Positions 1 through 9,494 of a stretch of DNA of 64,000 nt are shown one piece after another. The first letter of the stretch is position 1; every line of letters starts with the position of its first letter. The notes below the pieces were generated by a model. It was not told the DNA's origin. It ran no database searches and saw only the letters and a list, made by a program, of their open reading frames with translations. A program made the translations under genes and the position numbers. The DNA is from NCEH01 sp043195135 (lineage in GTDB: Bacteria; Pseudomonadota; Alphaproteobacteria; Rhizobiales; Xanthobacteraceae), in the NCBI RefSeq assembly GCF_043195135.1, contig NZ_JBAFWP010000020.1; one strand, 5' to 3'.

Positions 1-1
1 G

Positions 2-1645
2 TTGAAAGCGAACGTGCTGGCGGTGCAGGCGTCCATCGCCACCGCCTTCCTGCTGTTCATCCTGCTCACCTCGAACCCGTTCCTGCGGGTGCTCTCGCCG
101 CCGGGCGAGGGGCGCGATCTCAATCCCGTGCTCCAGGATCCCGGCCTCGCGATCCACCCGCCGCTGCTCTATCTCGGCTATGTCGGGCTCTCCATCGCCT
201 TCGCCTTCGCCATAGCCGCCTTGATCGAGGGGCGGATCGACGCCGCCTGGGCGCGCTGGGTGCGGCCCTGGACGCTCACCGCCTGGATCTTCCTCACCCT
301 CGGGATCGCCATGGGCTCCTACTGGGCCTATTACGAATTGGGCTGGGGCGGCTGGTGGTTCTGGGACCCGGTGGAGAATGCTTCCCTCATGCCGTGGCTC
401 GCCGCCACCGCGCTGCTGCATTCCGCCGTGGTGATGGAAAAGCGCGACGCCCTGAAGGTGTGGACCATCCTTTTGGCGATCCTCGCCTTCTCCCTCTCCC
501 TCATCGGCACCTTCCTGGTGCGCTCGGGCGTGCTCACCTCGGTGCACGCGTTCGCGACCGATCCGCTGCGCGGCGTGTTCATCCTTGCCATCCTGGTGAT
601 TTTCATCGGCGGCAGCCTCGCCCTGTTCGCGCTGCGGGCCGGGGAATTGCGCCAGGGCGGCCTGTTCGCGCCGATCTCGCGCGAGGGCGCGCTGGTGTTC
701 AATAACCTCTTCCTCACCGCCGCCACCGCCTCGGTGTTCGTCGGCACGCTCTATCCCCTCGCGCTCGAGGCGCTGACCGGGGACAAGATCACCGTGGGTC
801 CCCCCTTCTTCAATCTCACCTTCGGCGGGCTGATGCTGCCGCTGGTGTTCGCCATGCCGTTCGGCCCGCTGCTGGCCTGGAAGCGCGGCGACCTGCTCGG
901 GGTCGCCCAGCGGCTGATGCTCGCGGCCGGCTTCGCGGTGGTGGCTGCGGTGGTGACCGCGGCCGCGACGGCGGCGGTGAGCGAGGAGCGCGGGCCGGTC
1001 CTGGCGCCGGTCGCCATCGGGCTGGCGGTGTTCATCATCGCCGGGGCGCTGACCGACATCGCCGAGCGCGCCGGCATCGGCCGCGTCTCCGCCCGCCTCG
1101 CGGTGCGCCGTCTCACCGGCCTGCCGCGCTCCACCTTCGGCACCGCCATCGCCCATCTCGGGGTCGGCATCTGCCTGCTCGGCATCGTGAGCGAGACCGC
1201 CTGGAGCCTGGAGAAGATCGCCGCCGTGCGGGTCGGCGAAACGGTGACCATCGGCACCCGCGACCTCACCCTGGCGCGCGTCGAGAACCGCGCCGGACCC
1301 AATTTCACCTCCCGCGTGGCGGTGTTCGAGATCCGCGACGGCGGCCTCTCCCAGGGCACGGTGGAAGCCGCCAAGCGCCAGTTCGCCGCCCGCCAGATGG
1401 CCACCACCGAATCCGGCATTCGCACCTTCGGCTTCAGCCAGCTCTATGTCTCCATCGGCGAGGAGCATCCGGACGGCACCCTTTCCATGCGCGCCACCTG
1501 GAAGCCGTTCGTGACCCTGATCTGGCTCGGCGCGGTGGTGATGGCGCTCGGCGGCCTGCTCTCGCTCGCGGACCGGCGGCTGCGCGTCGGGGCGCCGAAG
1601 CCGGCGCGCATGCGGCGCGGCTCCCTTCCGGCGGCGGCGGAATAA
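2..1645 (+). CDS. ccmF: Cytochrome c-type biogenesis protein CcmF (5' end outside window)
   Basis: This is the C-terminal part of the membrane haem lyase component CcmF, which with CcmH attaches haem to apocytochrome c on the periplasmic side in the system I (Ccm) pathway. The visible 547 residues contain many membrane segments and the tryptophan-rich haem-handling motif WGGWWFWDPVENASLMPW at about residues 114-131. The family is usually about 650 residues, so roughly 100 N-terminal residues lie before the window; the frame is open through base 1 and no true start is seen. The stop is followed four bases later by ccmH, which indicates one operon. Confidence 0.95.
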   Translation: MKANVLAVQASIATAFLLFILLTSNPFLRVLSPPGEGRDLNPVLQDPGLAIHPPLLYLGYVGLSIAFAFAIAALIEGRIDAAWARWVRPWTLTAWIFLTLGIAMGSYWAYYELGWGGWWFWDPVENASLMPWLAATALLHSAVVMEKRDALKVWTILLAILAFSLSLIGTFLVRSGVLTSVHAFATDPLRGVFILAILVIFIGGSLALFALRAGELRQGGLFAPISREGALVFNNLFLTAATASVFVGTLYPLALEALTGDKITVGPPFFNLTFGGLMLPLVFAMPFGPLLAWKRGDLLGVAQRLMLAAGFAVVAAVVTAAATAAVSEERGPVLAPVAIGLAVFIIAGALTDIAERAGIGRVSARLAVRRLTGLPRSTFGTAIAHLGVGICLLGIVSETAWSLEKIAAVRVGETVTIGTRDLTLARVENRAGPNFTSRVAVFEIRDGGLSQGTVEAAKRQFAARQMATTESGIRTFGFSQLYVSIGEEHPDGTLSMRATWKPFVTLIWLGAVVMALGGLLSLADRRLRVGAPKPARMRRGSLPAAAE

Positions 1646-1649
1646 GCCG

Positions 1650-2171
1650 ATGCGCCGCCTGGTCGCCCTTGTCCTCCTGCTGCCGCTGGCCTTCGGCGCC
1701 CTCGGGGCGCTTGGCGCGGCCCCGGCGTTCGCGGTGCAGCCGGACGAGGTGCTGGGCGATCCGGTGCTGGAGGCGCGGGCGCGCGATCTCTCCAGGGAAT
1801 TGCGCTGCATGGTCTGCCAGAACCAGTCCATCGACGACAGCGACGCGCCGCTCGCGCGCGATTTGCGCCTGCTCGTGCGGGATCGTCTGAAGGCCGGCGA
1901 CAGCGACCAGCAGGTGCTCGATTTCCTGGTGGCGCGCTATGGCGAGTTCGTGCTGATGCGCCCCGCGCTCTCCTGGCGCAATGCCTTGCTGTGGGGCGCG
2001 CCGCTGCTGGTGCTGGCGGCAGGGGCGCTCGCTGCCTCTCTGGCGATCCAGCGCCGCCGCCGCGCCGCGCCGGACACCGTGCCCCTGACCCCGGACGAGG
2101 AAGAGCGGGTGCGCCGGATCCTCACCCAGGCCGCCCCCGCCTCGCCCCCCGCACCGCCGGGCGCAAGCTGA
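1650..2171 (+). CDS. ccmH: Cytochrome c-type biogenesis protein CcmH
   Basis: A 173-residue membrane-anchored thioredoxin-like protein that keeps the apocytochrome CXXCH cysteines reduced during haem ligation. It has an N-terminal signal peptide ending near AFA, the family motif LRCMVCQNQSIDDSDAPLA (RCxxC active site at about residues 51-54), a transmembrane helix at about residues 107-128, and a charged cytoplasmic tail. Length fits the short CcmH/CycL form found in alphaproteobacteria. It follows ccmF with a four-base gap and precedes degP, an order common in Hyphomicrobiales. Confidence 0.93.
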   Translation: MRRLVALVLLLPLAFGALGALGAAPAFAVQPDEVLGDPVLEARARDLSRELRCMVCQNQSIDDSDAPLARDLRLLVRDRLKAGDSDQQVLDFLVARYGEFVLMRPALSWRNALLWGAPLLVLAAGALAASLAIQRRRRAAPDTVPLTPDEEERVRRILTQAAPASPPAPPGAS

Positions 2172-2341
2172 CGCGGCCGTCGCCGGGCCGGCGCGGCGCG
2201 CTGTCTTAAGGAAGCTCACGCAGCCGTGACGCGCCTTAACGATCGGTAATCCGGCCGCCAGCCGGCTGTAAGTTTCCCGGCCCTATGTTCGCTCTCGACC
2301 TTGCCCCACGGGGGGCAGACAGAAGAGAGACGAACGATCCC

Positions 2342-3904
2342 ATGACCGGCTTCCCGCGCAAGTCCACCCTCATCCGTCGCCGCCGCTCCGCTCTGCTCGG
2401 CGGGGTCTTCGGCCTGGCTGTGACCGGCATCGTTGTCGGCCAGTTCATCCCGCCCTATTCCATGCCGGCCAACGCGCAGATCACCACCAGCCAGCCCGCC
2501 GGCACGTTCTCCTTCGCCGATACGGTGGAGAAGGTCTCGCCCGCCGTGGTCTCGGTGAAGGTCAAGAAGGACGTCAACGCCCAGGAAATGGCCATGGGCG
2601 AAGAGGGCCCGTTCGGCAACGACGTGCCCCCGCAGATCGAGCGTTTCCTGAAGCGCTTCGGCCTGGAAGGCCAGGGCGGCCCGCAGGGCCAGATGCCCCA
2701 GCGCCCCCGCGCCGATCGCGGCGACAAGGGTGAGCGCCGCGTGGTCGGCCAGGGCTCGGGCTTCATCATCTCCGCCGACGGCTATGTGGTCACCAACAAC
2801 CACGTGGTGGACGGCGCGAGCGAAGTGGACGTGACCACCACCGACGGCAAGGAATACACCGCCAAGGTGATCGGCGCGGACCCGCGCACCGACGTTGCCC
2901 TGCTCAAGATCGAGGGCAAGACCGACCTGCCGTGGGTGAAGCTCGCCGATGGCGCGCCCCGCGTCGGCGACTGGGTGATCGCGGTCGGCAATCCGTTCGG
3001 CCTCGGCGGAACGGTGACGGCGGGCATCGTCTCGGCGCGCGGCCGCGATATCGGCTCGGGCCCGTATGACGACTTCATCCAGATCGACGCGCCGATCAAT
3101 CGCGGCAATTCCGGCGGCCCGACCTTCAGCCTCAACGGCGAGGTCATCGGCATGAACACCGCCATCGTCTCCCCCTCGGGCGGCAATGTGGGCATCGCCT
3201 TCGCCATTCCCTCCGAGACCGTGAAGACGGTGGTGAACCAGCTCCGCGACAGCGGCAAGGTGGCGCGCGGCTATATCGGCGTGCAGATCCAGCCGGTGAC
3301 CGACGATCTCGCCTCGGGCCTCGGCCTGAGCACGTCGGAAGGCGCGCTGGTGGCCCAGGTCCAGCCCGGCACCCCCGGTGCCAAGGCCGGCCTGAAGAGC
3401 GGCGACGTGGTGGCCAAGGTGAACGGCGAGACCATCAAGGACGCCCGCGACCTGACCCGCAAGATCGGCATGATGAAGCCGGGCGCCAATGTCGACCTGA
3501 CGGTGATCCGCGACAACAAGCCGATCAACGTCGCGGTGACGCTGGAGCAGATCCCCAACGAGCAGCAGGCGAGCCTGAGCCCGGGCGAGAGCGACCAGGC
3601 CCCCGGCGCCGACGTGCCGCGCCTCGGCCTCCAGCTTGCTCCGGCCAAGTCGGTCAAGGGCGCCGGCGCGGACGGCGTGGTCGTCACCGAGGTGGAGCCG
3701 AACGGCCCGGCCGCCCAGCGCGGCATCCGCTCCGGCGACGTGATCCTGGACGTGGGCGGCAAGACCGTCTCCAGCCCCAAGGATGTGCGCGACGGCCTCG
3801 CCGCCGCCAAGGCCGAGAACCGCAAGGCGGTGCTCATGCGGGTGAAGGGCGAACAGGGCGTGCGCTTCGTCGCCATCGCCATCGACGCCAAGGCGAAGGG
3901 CTGA
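2342..3904 (+). CDS. degP: DegP/HtrA-family periplasmic serine protease (Do)
   Basis: An envelope-stress protease/chaperone that degrades misfolded periplasmic proteins. The chosen ATG gives 520 residues and follows a purine-rich ribosome site (about 2322-2333); an in-frame ATG at 2285 is less likely because it adds 19 residues without signal-peptide character. A basic region plus hydrophobic stretch (about residues 10-35) forms the signal sequence or anchor. The trypsin-like triad is visible as His154 (NNHVVDG), Asp184 (RTDVALLK) and Ser257 (RGNSGGP). Two PDZ domains follow at roughly residues 305-395 and 420-510. A strong hairpin terminator lies downstream before the response regulator gene. 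Confidence 0.94.
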   Translation: MTGFPRKSTLIRRRRSALLGGVFGLAVTGIVVGQFIPPYSMPANAQITTSQPAGTFSFADTVEKVSPAVVSVKVKKDVNAQEMAMGEEGPFGNDVPPQIERFLKRFGLEGQGGPQGQMPQRPRADRGDKGERRVVGQGSGFIISADGYVVTNNHVVDGASEVDVTTTDGKEYTAKVIGADPRTDVALLKIEGKTDLPWVKLADGAPRVGDWVIAVGNPFGLGGTVTAGIVSARGRDIGSGPYDDFIQIDAPINRGNSGGPTFSLNGEVIGMNTAIVSPSGGNVGIAFAIPSETVKTVVNQLRDSGKVARGYIGVQIQPVTDDLASGLGLSTSEGALVAQVQPGTPGAKAGLKSGDVVAKVNGETIKDARDLTRKIGMMKPGANVDLTVIRDNKPINVAVTLEQIPNEQQASLSPGESDQAPGADVPRLGLQLAPAKSVKGAGADGVVVTEVEPNGPAAQRGIRSGDVILDVGGKTVSSPKDVRDGLAAAKAENRKAVLMRVKGEQGVRFVAIAIDAKAKG

Positions 3905-3999
3905 CCGTCTCTTCCCCGATCCTAACGGCGGGCTTTGCCCGCCGCTTCGGGGCGGCACCGGAGTAGTTCGTTCCGTCACCCTGTGCCGTTCCGATCCCC

Positions 4000-4041
4000 G
4001 CGGTGCGGGAAGCCGCAGCGCTTCCCGCACCGCGCTTTTGT
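4000..4041 (+). terminator. Rho-independent terminator after degP
   Basis: A 13-bp perfect stem (GCGGTGCGGGAAG, 4000-4012, with its complement at 4021-4033) and an 8-base loop is followed by GCTTTTGTT. A second GC hairpin (8-bp stem, 3926-3933 with 3937-3944) lies just after the degP stop. Together they separate degP from the downstream two-component genes. Confidence 0.8.
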
Positions 4042-4141
4042 TCGACACCTCTTCGCGCGGCCCGTTTCGGGCCGTTCCCCGGCTCGCTTTCGGCGCTAGG
4101 ATGAGATGGACGCGAATCTCGAACAAGGTCTGACCTTCTCC

Positions 4142-4822
4142 ATGCGCCTGCTCCTCATCGAGGACGACCGCGACGCGGCGGACTATCTGCGCAAGGCTTT
4201 CCGCGAGGCCGGCCATGTGGTGGACCATGCCGGCGACGGGGAGGAGGGGCTCGCCCTCGCCCTCGACGGCAAGTACGACGTGCTGGTGGTGGACCGCATG
4301 CTGCCGCTCAAGGACGGACTCAGCATCGTCTCCGACCTGCGGCGGCGGGGCGACACCACGCCGGCGCTGATCCTCTCCGCGCTGGGGCAGGTGGACGACC
4401 GGGTGGTGGGCCTGCGCGCCGGGGGCGACGATTATCTGCCGAAGCCCTATGCCTTCACCGAATTGCTGGCGCGCGTGGAAGCTCTCTCCCGGCGCGGCGC
4501 GCCGCAGGCGGCGGAGACCATCTACCGGGTCGGCGACCTGGAGCTGGACCGCCTCGCCCATCGCGTCAGCCGGGGCGGCAAGGACATTCCGCTCCAGCCC
4601 CGCGAATTCCGCCTGCTGGAATATCTCATGCGCCATGCCGGACAGGTGGTGACGCGCACCATGCTGCTGGAAAACGTGTGGGATTATCATTTCGACCCGC
4701 AGACCAACGTGATCGACGTCCATGTCTCGCGCCTGCGCTCGAAGATCGACAAGGGCTTCGACGTGCCGTTGCTGCACACGGTGCGCGGCGCCGGCTACAT
4801 GATCCGGGTCGGGCTGCGCTGA
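4142..4822 (+). CDS. OmpR/PhoB-family response regulator
   Basis: A two-component DNA-binding regulator of 226 residues from this start. The receiver domain (about 1-115) has the acidic pair Asp8/Asp9 and the phospho-acceptor Asp51 in VVDRMLP, with the conserved Lys in LPKPYAF. The C-terminal winged helix (about 130-222) carries the typical LLEYLMRHAGQVVTR and HVSRLRSKID segments. An upstream ATG at 4106, preceded by AGGATGAG, would add 12 residues; 4142 matches the usual beginning of receiver domains, so the start is uncertain. The sensor kinase gene follows 45 bp later. The signal sensed is not evident. Confidence 0.93.
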   Translation: MRLLLIEDDRDAADYLRKAFREAGHVVDHAGDGEEGLALALDGKYDVLVVDRMLPLKDGLSIVSDLRRRGDTTPALILSALGQVDDRVVGLRAGGDDYLPKPYAFTELLARVEALSRRGAPQAAETIYRVGDLELDRLAHRVSRGGKDIPLQPREFRLLEYLMRHAGQVVTRTMLLENVWDYHFDPQTNVIDVHVSRLRSKIDKGFDVPLLHTVRGAGYMIRVGLR

Positions 4823-4867
4823 TGGCCGAGCGCCATCGCCCCGCCCTCCAGGCGGCCTGACGCCACC

Positions 4868-6262
4868 ATGCGGATGCCCCGGAACCTGCTGCAATTGGTG
4901 CGCACCACGGCGTTCAAGCTGCTGGCCGCCTATCTCGTGGTGTTCGCGCTCTTCTCGGTGGCCATGATCGCCTATGTGGCGTGGCACACGCGCGCGCTGA
5001 TCGAGAGCCAGGTGGCGGAGAATGTGGAAGGCGAGGTGCGGTTCCTGGCCGAGCAATATCGCATCGGCGGCATCCAGCGCCTCGTCATCGCCATCGACCG
5101 CCGCACCCGCCGGCCGGGCTCCTCGATCTACCTGCTCACCAATTTCACCGGCGAGGTGATGGCCTCCAACGTGTCGGACCTGCCCATCGGGCTGCTCGAC
5201 AAGGCGGGCACGCGGATCACGCCCTACCGCCGTTCCGACGAGCCGGGGGCGAAGGAATTCCTCGCCTTCGTGCAGGTGTTCCAACTGCCCGGCGGGTACC
5301 GCCTGCTGGTGGGCCGCGACATCGAGGAGCGCGACACCCTGCGCCAATTGGTGGTGCGCCCCGCCCAAGGCGCGCTGGTGCTGATCCTGGTGCTGGGGCT
5401 CGCCGGCGGCATCTTCGTGACGCGGCGGGTGCTCAAGCGCATCGAATCCATGACCGCAACCTCCGAAACCATCATGGCCGGGGATCTCTCCGGCCGGCTG
5501 GCCGTGGACGGCACCGGCGACGAGTTCGACCGCCTCGCCCAGAGCCTCAACACCATGCTGGACCGCATCGAGGGGCTGATGGTCGGCCTCAAGGAGGTGT
5601 CCGACAACATCGCCCACGACCTCAAGACGCCGCTCACGCGCCTGCGCAACCGCGCGGAAGAGGCGCTGCGCGGCGCCCATTCGGAGGAGGAGTGGCGCGC
5701 CGCGCTGGAGACCACCATCGAGGAAAGCGATTCCCTCATGCGCACCTTCGACGCGCTGCTGATGATCGCGCGCGCGGAGGCCGGCCAGGCGCGGGACAAT
5801 ATGGTGGACCTCGACCTTGCCGCCATCGCCGAGAACGTCGCCGAGCTGTATGAGCCGCTCGCGGACGAGCAGGGCATGGACCTTTCGGTGGAGGCGCAGC
5901 CGGTGGAGGTTCACGGCATGCGCGAACTGCTCGCCCAGGCGCTCGCCAATCTGGTGGACAACGCCCTCAAATACGGCCGGGCGGCCGAGGGCACGCGCGG
6001 GGAGATCCGCGTCAGCCTGCGCCGCGAGGGCGATGAGGCCGTGCTTGAGGTGGGCGATCGCGGGCCGGGCATTGCGCCGCAGGATCGCGAACGGGTGGTG
6101 GAGCGTTTCGTGCGGTTGGACACCAGCCGCTCGCGCCCCGGTTCCGGTCTCGGCCTGTCGTTGGTGGCCGCCGTGGCACGGCTCCATGGTGGCAGTCTCG
6201 CCTTTTCCGACAACGCGCCGGGCCTGCGGGCGACCCTTCGTTTGCCCGCGAAAACGCCATAA
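4868..6262 (+). CDS. Two-component sensor histidine kinase
   Basis: The partner kinase of the preceding response regulator, 464 residues. Two transmembrane helices (about 15-40 and 165-190) bracket a short periplasmic sensor domain. A HAMP linker (about 190-240) follows, then the dimerisation/phosphotransfer helix with His250 in NIAHDLKTPLTRLR, and a HATPase domain with N (NLVDNALKYG), G1 (VGDRGPGI) and G2 (GSGLGLSLV) boxes. The ligand is not deducible. glnE starts 43 bp downstream, which may reflect cotranscription or simple synteny. Confidence 0.93.
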   Translation: MRMPRNLLQLVRTTAFKLLAAYLVVFALFSVAMIAYVAWHTRALIESQVAENVEGEVRFLAEQYRIGGIQRLVIAIDRRTRRPGSSIYLLTNFTGEVMASNVSDLPIGLLDKAGTRITPYRRSDEPGAKEFLAFVQVFQLPGGYRLLVGRDIEERDTLRQLVVRPAQGALVLILVLGLAGGIFVTRRVLKRIESMTATSETIMAGDLSGRLAVDGTGDEFDRLAQSLNTMLDRIEGLMVGLKEVSDNIAHDLKTPLTRLRNRAEEALRGAHSEEEWRAALETTIEESDSLMRTFDALLMIARAEAGQARDNMVDLDLAAIAENVAELYEPLADEQGMDLSVEAQPVEVHGMRELLAQALANLVDNALKYGRAAEGTRGEIRVSLRREGDEAVLEVGDRGPGIAPQDRERVVERFVRLDTSRSRPGSGLGLSLVAAVARLHGGSLAFSDNAPGLRATLRLPAKTP

Positions 6263-6305
6263 GGGCTTGCGCTTAGGCACGGCCTCATGCCTTTAAGTGA
6301 GGCAA

Positions 6306-9278
6306 ATGTCCGCTTCCTCCACTTCGCCCCCTATTGCTGCCGCCTCGCTTGCCGCCTTGCTGTGGGAAGGCCCTGTGCTGTGCGATGCTGAGGCGGCAAA
6401 GGTCAGGCTCGGCTACGCGCTCGAGGGCCTGGATTCGGCCGGGCGCGCGCGGGTGGACCAGATCCTCGCGGCCTATCCTCGGGCGCGCGATGTCCTGCTC
6501 GGCGTCGCCGAATCCTCGCCGTTCCTCCACGATCTCATTCGCGCCGATCCCGGGCGGCTGCTGCGGGCGCTGGAATGCGCCCCGGCGGCCCATATCGCCG
6601 CGCTTACCGCCGCCTGCCGGCAGGCGGTCGCCCAAGCCGCCGACGAGGCGCAGGCGATGACGGCGCTGCGCAAGATGCGGGCGGAAGCCGCGCTCACCAT
6701 TGCTCTGGCCGATATCGGCGGGGCCATGGACCTGGTGCAGGTGACGGGCGCGCTCACCGACATCGCCGACACGGCGCTCGGCGCGGCGCTCGATTTCCTG
6801 CTGGCCGAGGCCGCTGCCGCCGGCAAGCTCCGGCCTCCCGACCCCGCGCATCCGGCCATGGGCTGCGGCCTCGCCGTGATCGCCATGGGCAAGCACGGCG
6901 CGCGCGAGCTGAACTATTCCTCCGACGTGGATCTGATCGTGGTCTACGACCGCGACGTGGCGCCCCTCGCCGAGGGCGTGGAACCCTCCCCCTTCTTCGT
7001 GAAGATCACCCGCGCCCTGGTGCGCATGCTCCAGGAGCGCACCGGCGACGGCTATGTGCTGCGGGTGGACCTGCGCCTGCGGCCGGACCCCGGCTCGACG
7101 CAAGTGGCGCTCTCCACCGCCGCGGCGCTGGCCTATTACGAGCGCGAGGGCGCGACCTGGGAGCGCGCCGCCTATATCAAGGCGCGCCCGGTGGCCGGCG
7201 ATCTCGCGGTGGGCCGCGAATTCCTCTCCGATCTCGCCCCCTTCGTCTGGCGCCGGGTGCTGGACTACCGCGCCATCGCCGACGTGCATGCCATGAAGCG
7301 CGAGATCCATGCGTTTCGCGGGCACGACGTGGTGGCGGTGGAAGGCCACAATGTGAAGCTCGGGCGCGGCGGCATCCGCGAGGTGGAATTCTTCGTCCAG
7401 ACCCAGCAGCTCATCGCCGGGGGCCGGGATCCGAACCTGCGCTCCCCGCGCACCCTGGAGGCGCTCGACGCGCTGGTGCGGGATTTCTGGATCGCCGGGA
7501 CCGTGCGCGACGAACTGGCCGAGGCCTACCTCTTCCTGCGCCGGGTCGAGCACCGCATCCAGATGGTGGCGGATGCCCAGACCCACACCTTGCCGGAGCA
7601 GACCGACGCGCTGGGCGCCTTCGCCCGCTTCATGGGCTACCAGACCCGCGACGCCTTCGCCGCCGCCCTGGTGGATCGCCTGAAGCGGGTGCAGCACCAT
7701 TATGCCCAATTGTTCGAAGACAGTCCGCCCCCCGCGGTGCTGGACGGGCAGCTGCTCTTTCCCCCCGATCATGACGATCGCCAGACGCTGGCCGTGCTCT
7801 CGCGCCTCGGCTTCCGCGATCCGCCCGCCGCCAGCACCGTGGTGCGCGGCTGGATGGCGGGGCGCCATCGCGTTCTGCGCAGCGACGTGGCGCGCGGGCA
7901 GCTCGCCAGCATCGCGCCGCTGCTGCTGGAGCAATTGTCGCGCGGCGGCGACCCCGACGGGGCATTGATCGCAGCCGACAATTTCTTCGCCGAGCTTTCC
8001 GGCGGCCATCTGATCCACGCCTTGCAGCGCCATCCCGATCTGGTGCGGCTGCTCGCCACCATCCTCACGGTTGCCCCGCGCCTCGGCGAAACGCTGGCGC
8101 GGCGGCCCTCGCTGCTCGATGCCCTGCTGGACCCGGCCTTCTTCAACAAGCTCCCCGACCAGGCGAGCCTGGAGCAGCATCTGGAAATCCTGCTCGACAC
8201 CGCCGAGAGCGATGAAGAGCAGCTCGACCGCGCGCGCCGCTTCCGCCAGGAACAGCATGTGCTGATCGGCGTGCGCATCGCCTCCGGCACGCTGCCCGCC
8301 GCGCGCGCGGGCGAGGCCTATGCGCGCCTCGCCGAGGTGATCATTCGCGCCCTGCACGCGCGGGTCTGGGCGCGGTTCCAGGAGGCGCACGGCACCATCG
8401 CGGGGGCCGAGACGGCCGTTCTCTCCATGGGCAAGCTCGGCAGCCGGGAAATGACCGCCGGCTCCGATCTCGACCTGATCGTGCTCTATGATTTCGACCC
8501 GGATGCCGACCCCACCTCCGACGGTCCGCGCCCGCTGCACGGCGCGCAATATTTCGCCCGCTTCACCCAGCGCCTGGTCACCGCCCTCACCAGCCTGACG
8601 AACGCCGGCAAGCTCTATGACGTAGACCTGCGCCTGCGCCCCTCGGGGCGCTCGGGCCCGGTGGCGACGCGGCTGCGCTCATTCGAGAATTACCAGCGCG
8701 ACGAGGCCTGGACCTGGGAACACATGGCGCTCACCCGCGCCCGCGTGATCTCGGCGCATTCGGATTTCTGCACCCGGGTGGAAACGGTGATCCGCCACGT
8801 GCTGGCCCGCCCGCGCGATCCGCGCCGGATCGCCGGCGACATTCTCGACATGCGCGGCGCCATCGCCGCCGAGAAGGGCGAGGCCGACCGCTGGAACCTC
8901 AAGCATGCCCTCGGCGGGCAGGTGGATGTGGAGTTCCTGGCGCAATATCTGGTGCTGGTGCACGCCGCCCAGCATCCGCAGATCGTCGATACGGCGACCG
9001 CGCGCATCATCGCCGTGGCGGGCGAACTCCACCTGTTGCCGGCGGAGGACATTCACCTCCTCGCCAATGCCTGCCGTCTCTACCAGGATCTGACGCAGGT
9101 GCTGCGGCTGGCGCTCGACACCCATTTCCTTCCCGCTGAGGCGAGCCCGGCCCTGAAGGCGCTCCTCGCCCGCGCCGGCGAGATGCCGGACTTCGCCACC
9201 CTGGACGCCCATCTGCGCGAAACCCAGGACCGGGTGCGCGAGATTTTCACCCGCGTGCTGGAGCAGGCGGCGGCCTGA
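6306..9278 (+). CDS. glnE: Bifunctional glutamine synthetase adenylyltransferase/adenylyl-removing enzyme
   Basis: This enzyme adenylylates glutamine synthetase when nitrogen is plentiful and removes the AMP when it is scarce, under PII control. The 990-residue product has the duplicated architecture of the family: an N-terminal nucleotidyltransferase (deadenylylase) with NYSSDVDLIVVYD near residue 205, a helical connector, and a C-terminal nucleotidyltransferase with AGSDLDLIVLYD near residue 720. The ATG at 6306 is preferred over GTG 6297 because the GTGAGG in between acts as its ribosome site. Its role complements the urea/urease operon found later in the window. Confidence 0.95.
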   Translation: MSASSTSPPIAAASLAALLWEGPVLCDAEAAKVRLGYALEGLDSAGRARVDQILAAYPRARDVLLGVAESSPFLHDLIRADPGRLLRALECAPAAHIAALTAACRQAVAQAADEAQAMTALRKMRAEAALTIALADIGGAMDLVQVTGALTDIADTALGAALDFLLAEAAAAGKLRPPDPAHPAMGCGLAVIAMGKHGARELNYSSDVDLIVVYDRDVAPLAEGVEPSPFFVKITRALVRMLQERTGDGYVLRVDLRLRPDPGSTQVALSTAAALAYYEREGATWERAAYIKARPVAGDLAVGREFLSDLAPFVWRRVLDYRAIADVHAMKREIHAFRGHDVVAVEGHNVKLGRGGIREVEFFVQTQQLIAGGRDPNLRSPRTLEALDALVRDFWIAGTVRDELAEAYLFLRRVEHRIQMVADAQTHTLPEQTDALGAFARFMGYQTRDAFAAALVDRLKRVQHHYAQLFEDSPPPAVLDGQLLFPPDHDDRQTLAVLSRLGFRDPPAASTVVRGWMAGRHRVLRSDVARGQLASIAPLLLEQLSRGGDPDGALIAADNFFAELSGGHLIHALQRHPDLVRLLATILTVAPRLGETLARRPSLLDALLDPAFFNKLPDQASLEQHLEILLDTAESDEEQLDRARRFRQEQHVLIGVRIASGTLPAARAGEAYARLAEVIIRALHARVWARFQEAHGTIAGAETAVLSMGKLGSREMTAGSDLDLIVLYDFDPDADPTSDGPRPLHGAQYFARFTQRLVTALTSLTNAGKLYDVDLRLRPSGRSGPVATRLRSFENYQRDEAWTWEHMALTRARVISAHSDFCTRVETVIRHVLARPRDPRRIAGDILDMRGAIAAEKGEADRWNLKHALGGQVDVEFLAQYLVLVHAAQHPQIVDTATARIIAVAGELHLLPAEDIHLLANACRLYQDLTQVLRLALDTHFLPAEASPALKALLARAGEMPDFATLDAHLRETQDRVREIFTRVLEQAAA

Positions 9279-9312
9279 TTTCAATCCACATTCGAGGAAG
9301 AATGGGCTTTCA

Positions 9313-9426
9313 CCCTCCCCCCTTGTGGGGGAGGGGTGGGGAGGGGGGTAGCGTGCCGCAAGCACCAGCGCTGCTCGGACAAACGCAGCAGACCCCCGCG
9401 CAATCCTCCACCGCAAGGGGGGAGGG
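9313..9426. repeat. Imperfect palindromic intergenic element (~114 bp)
   Basis: The left arm begins CCCTCCCCCCTTGTGGGGGA and the right arm, read in reverse complement, begins CCCTCCCCCCTTGCGGTGGA; each arm also contains its own small hairpin. A clearly related element of 116 bp lies at 51064-51179 between urtD and urtE. It occupies the convergent gap between glnE and the PAS kinase gene. It looks like a non-autonomous, MITE- or REP-type repeat; no open frame is inside. Confidence 0.75.
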
Positions 9427-9494
9427 CGGTGCGGTTCGAACGTCATCGCTTTTTCCCGGGGTGCCAGTGGCCCCGCGCAAGCGAGGGTGTCGCC

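Noticed and set aside
2216..6280. A very long open frame antisense to degP, the two-component genes and others; similar long frames lie opposite the PAS kinase (9336-12017) and pepN (13076-16315).
   Set aside because: They mirror real genes with clear domains, have His/Arg/Gly-rich shadow composition and no ribosome site or recognisable domain; this is typical of GC-rich DNA with few stops in the opposite frame.
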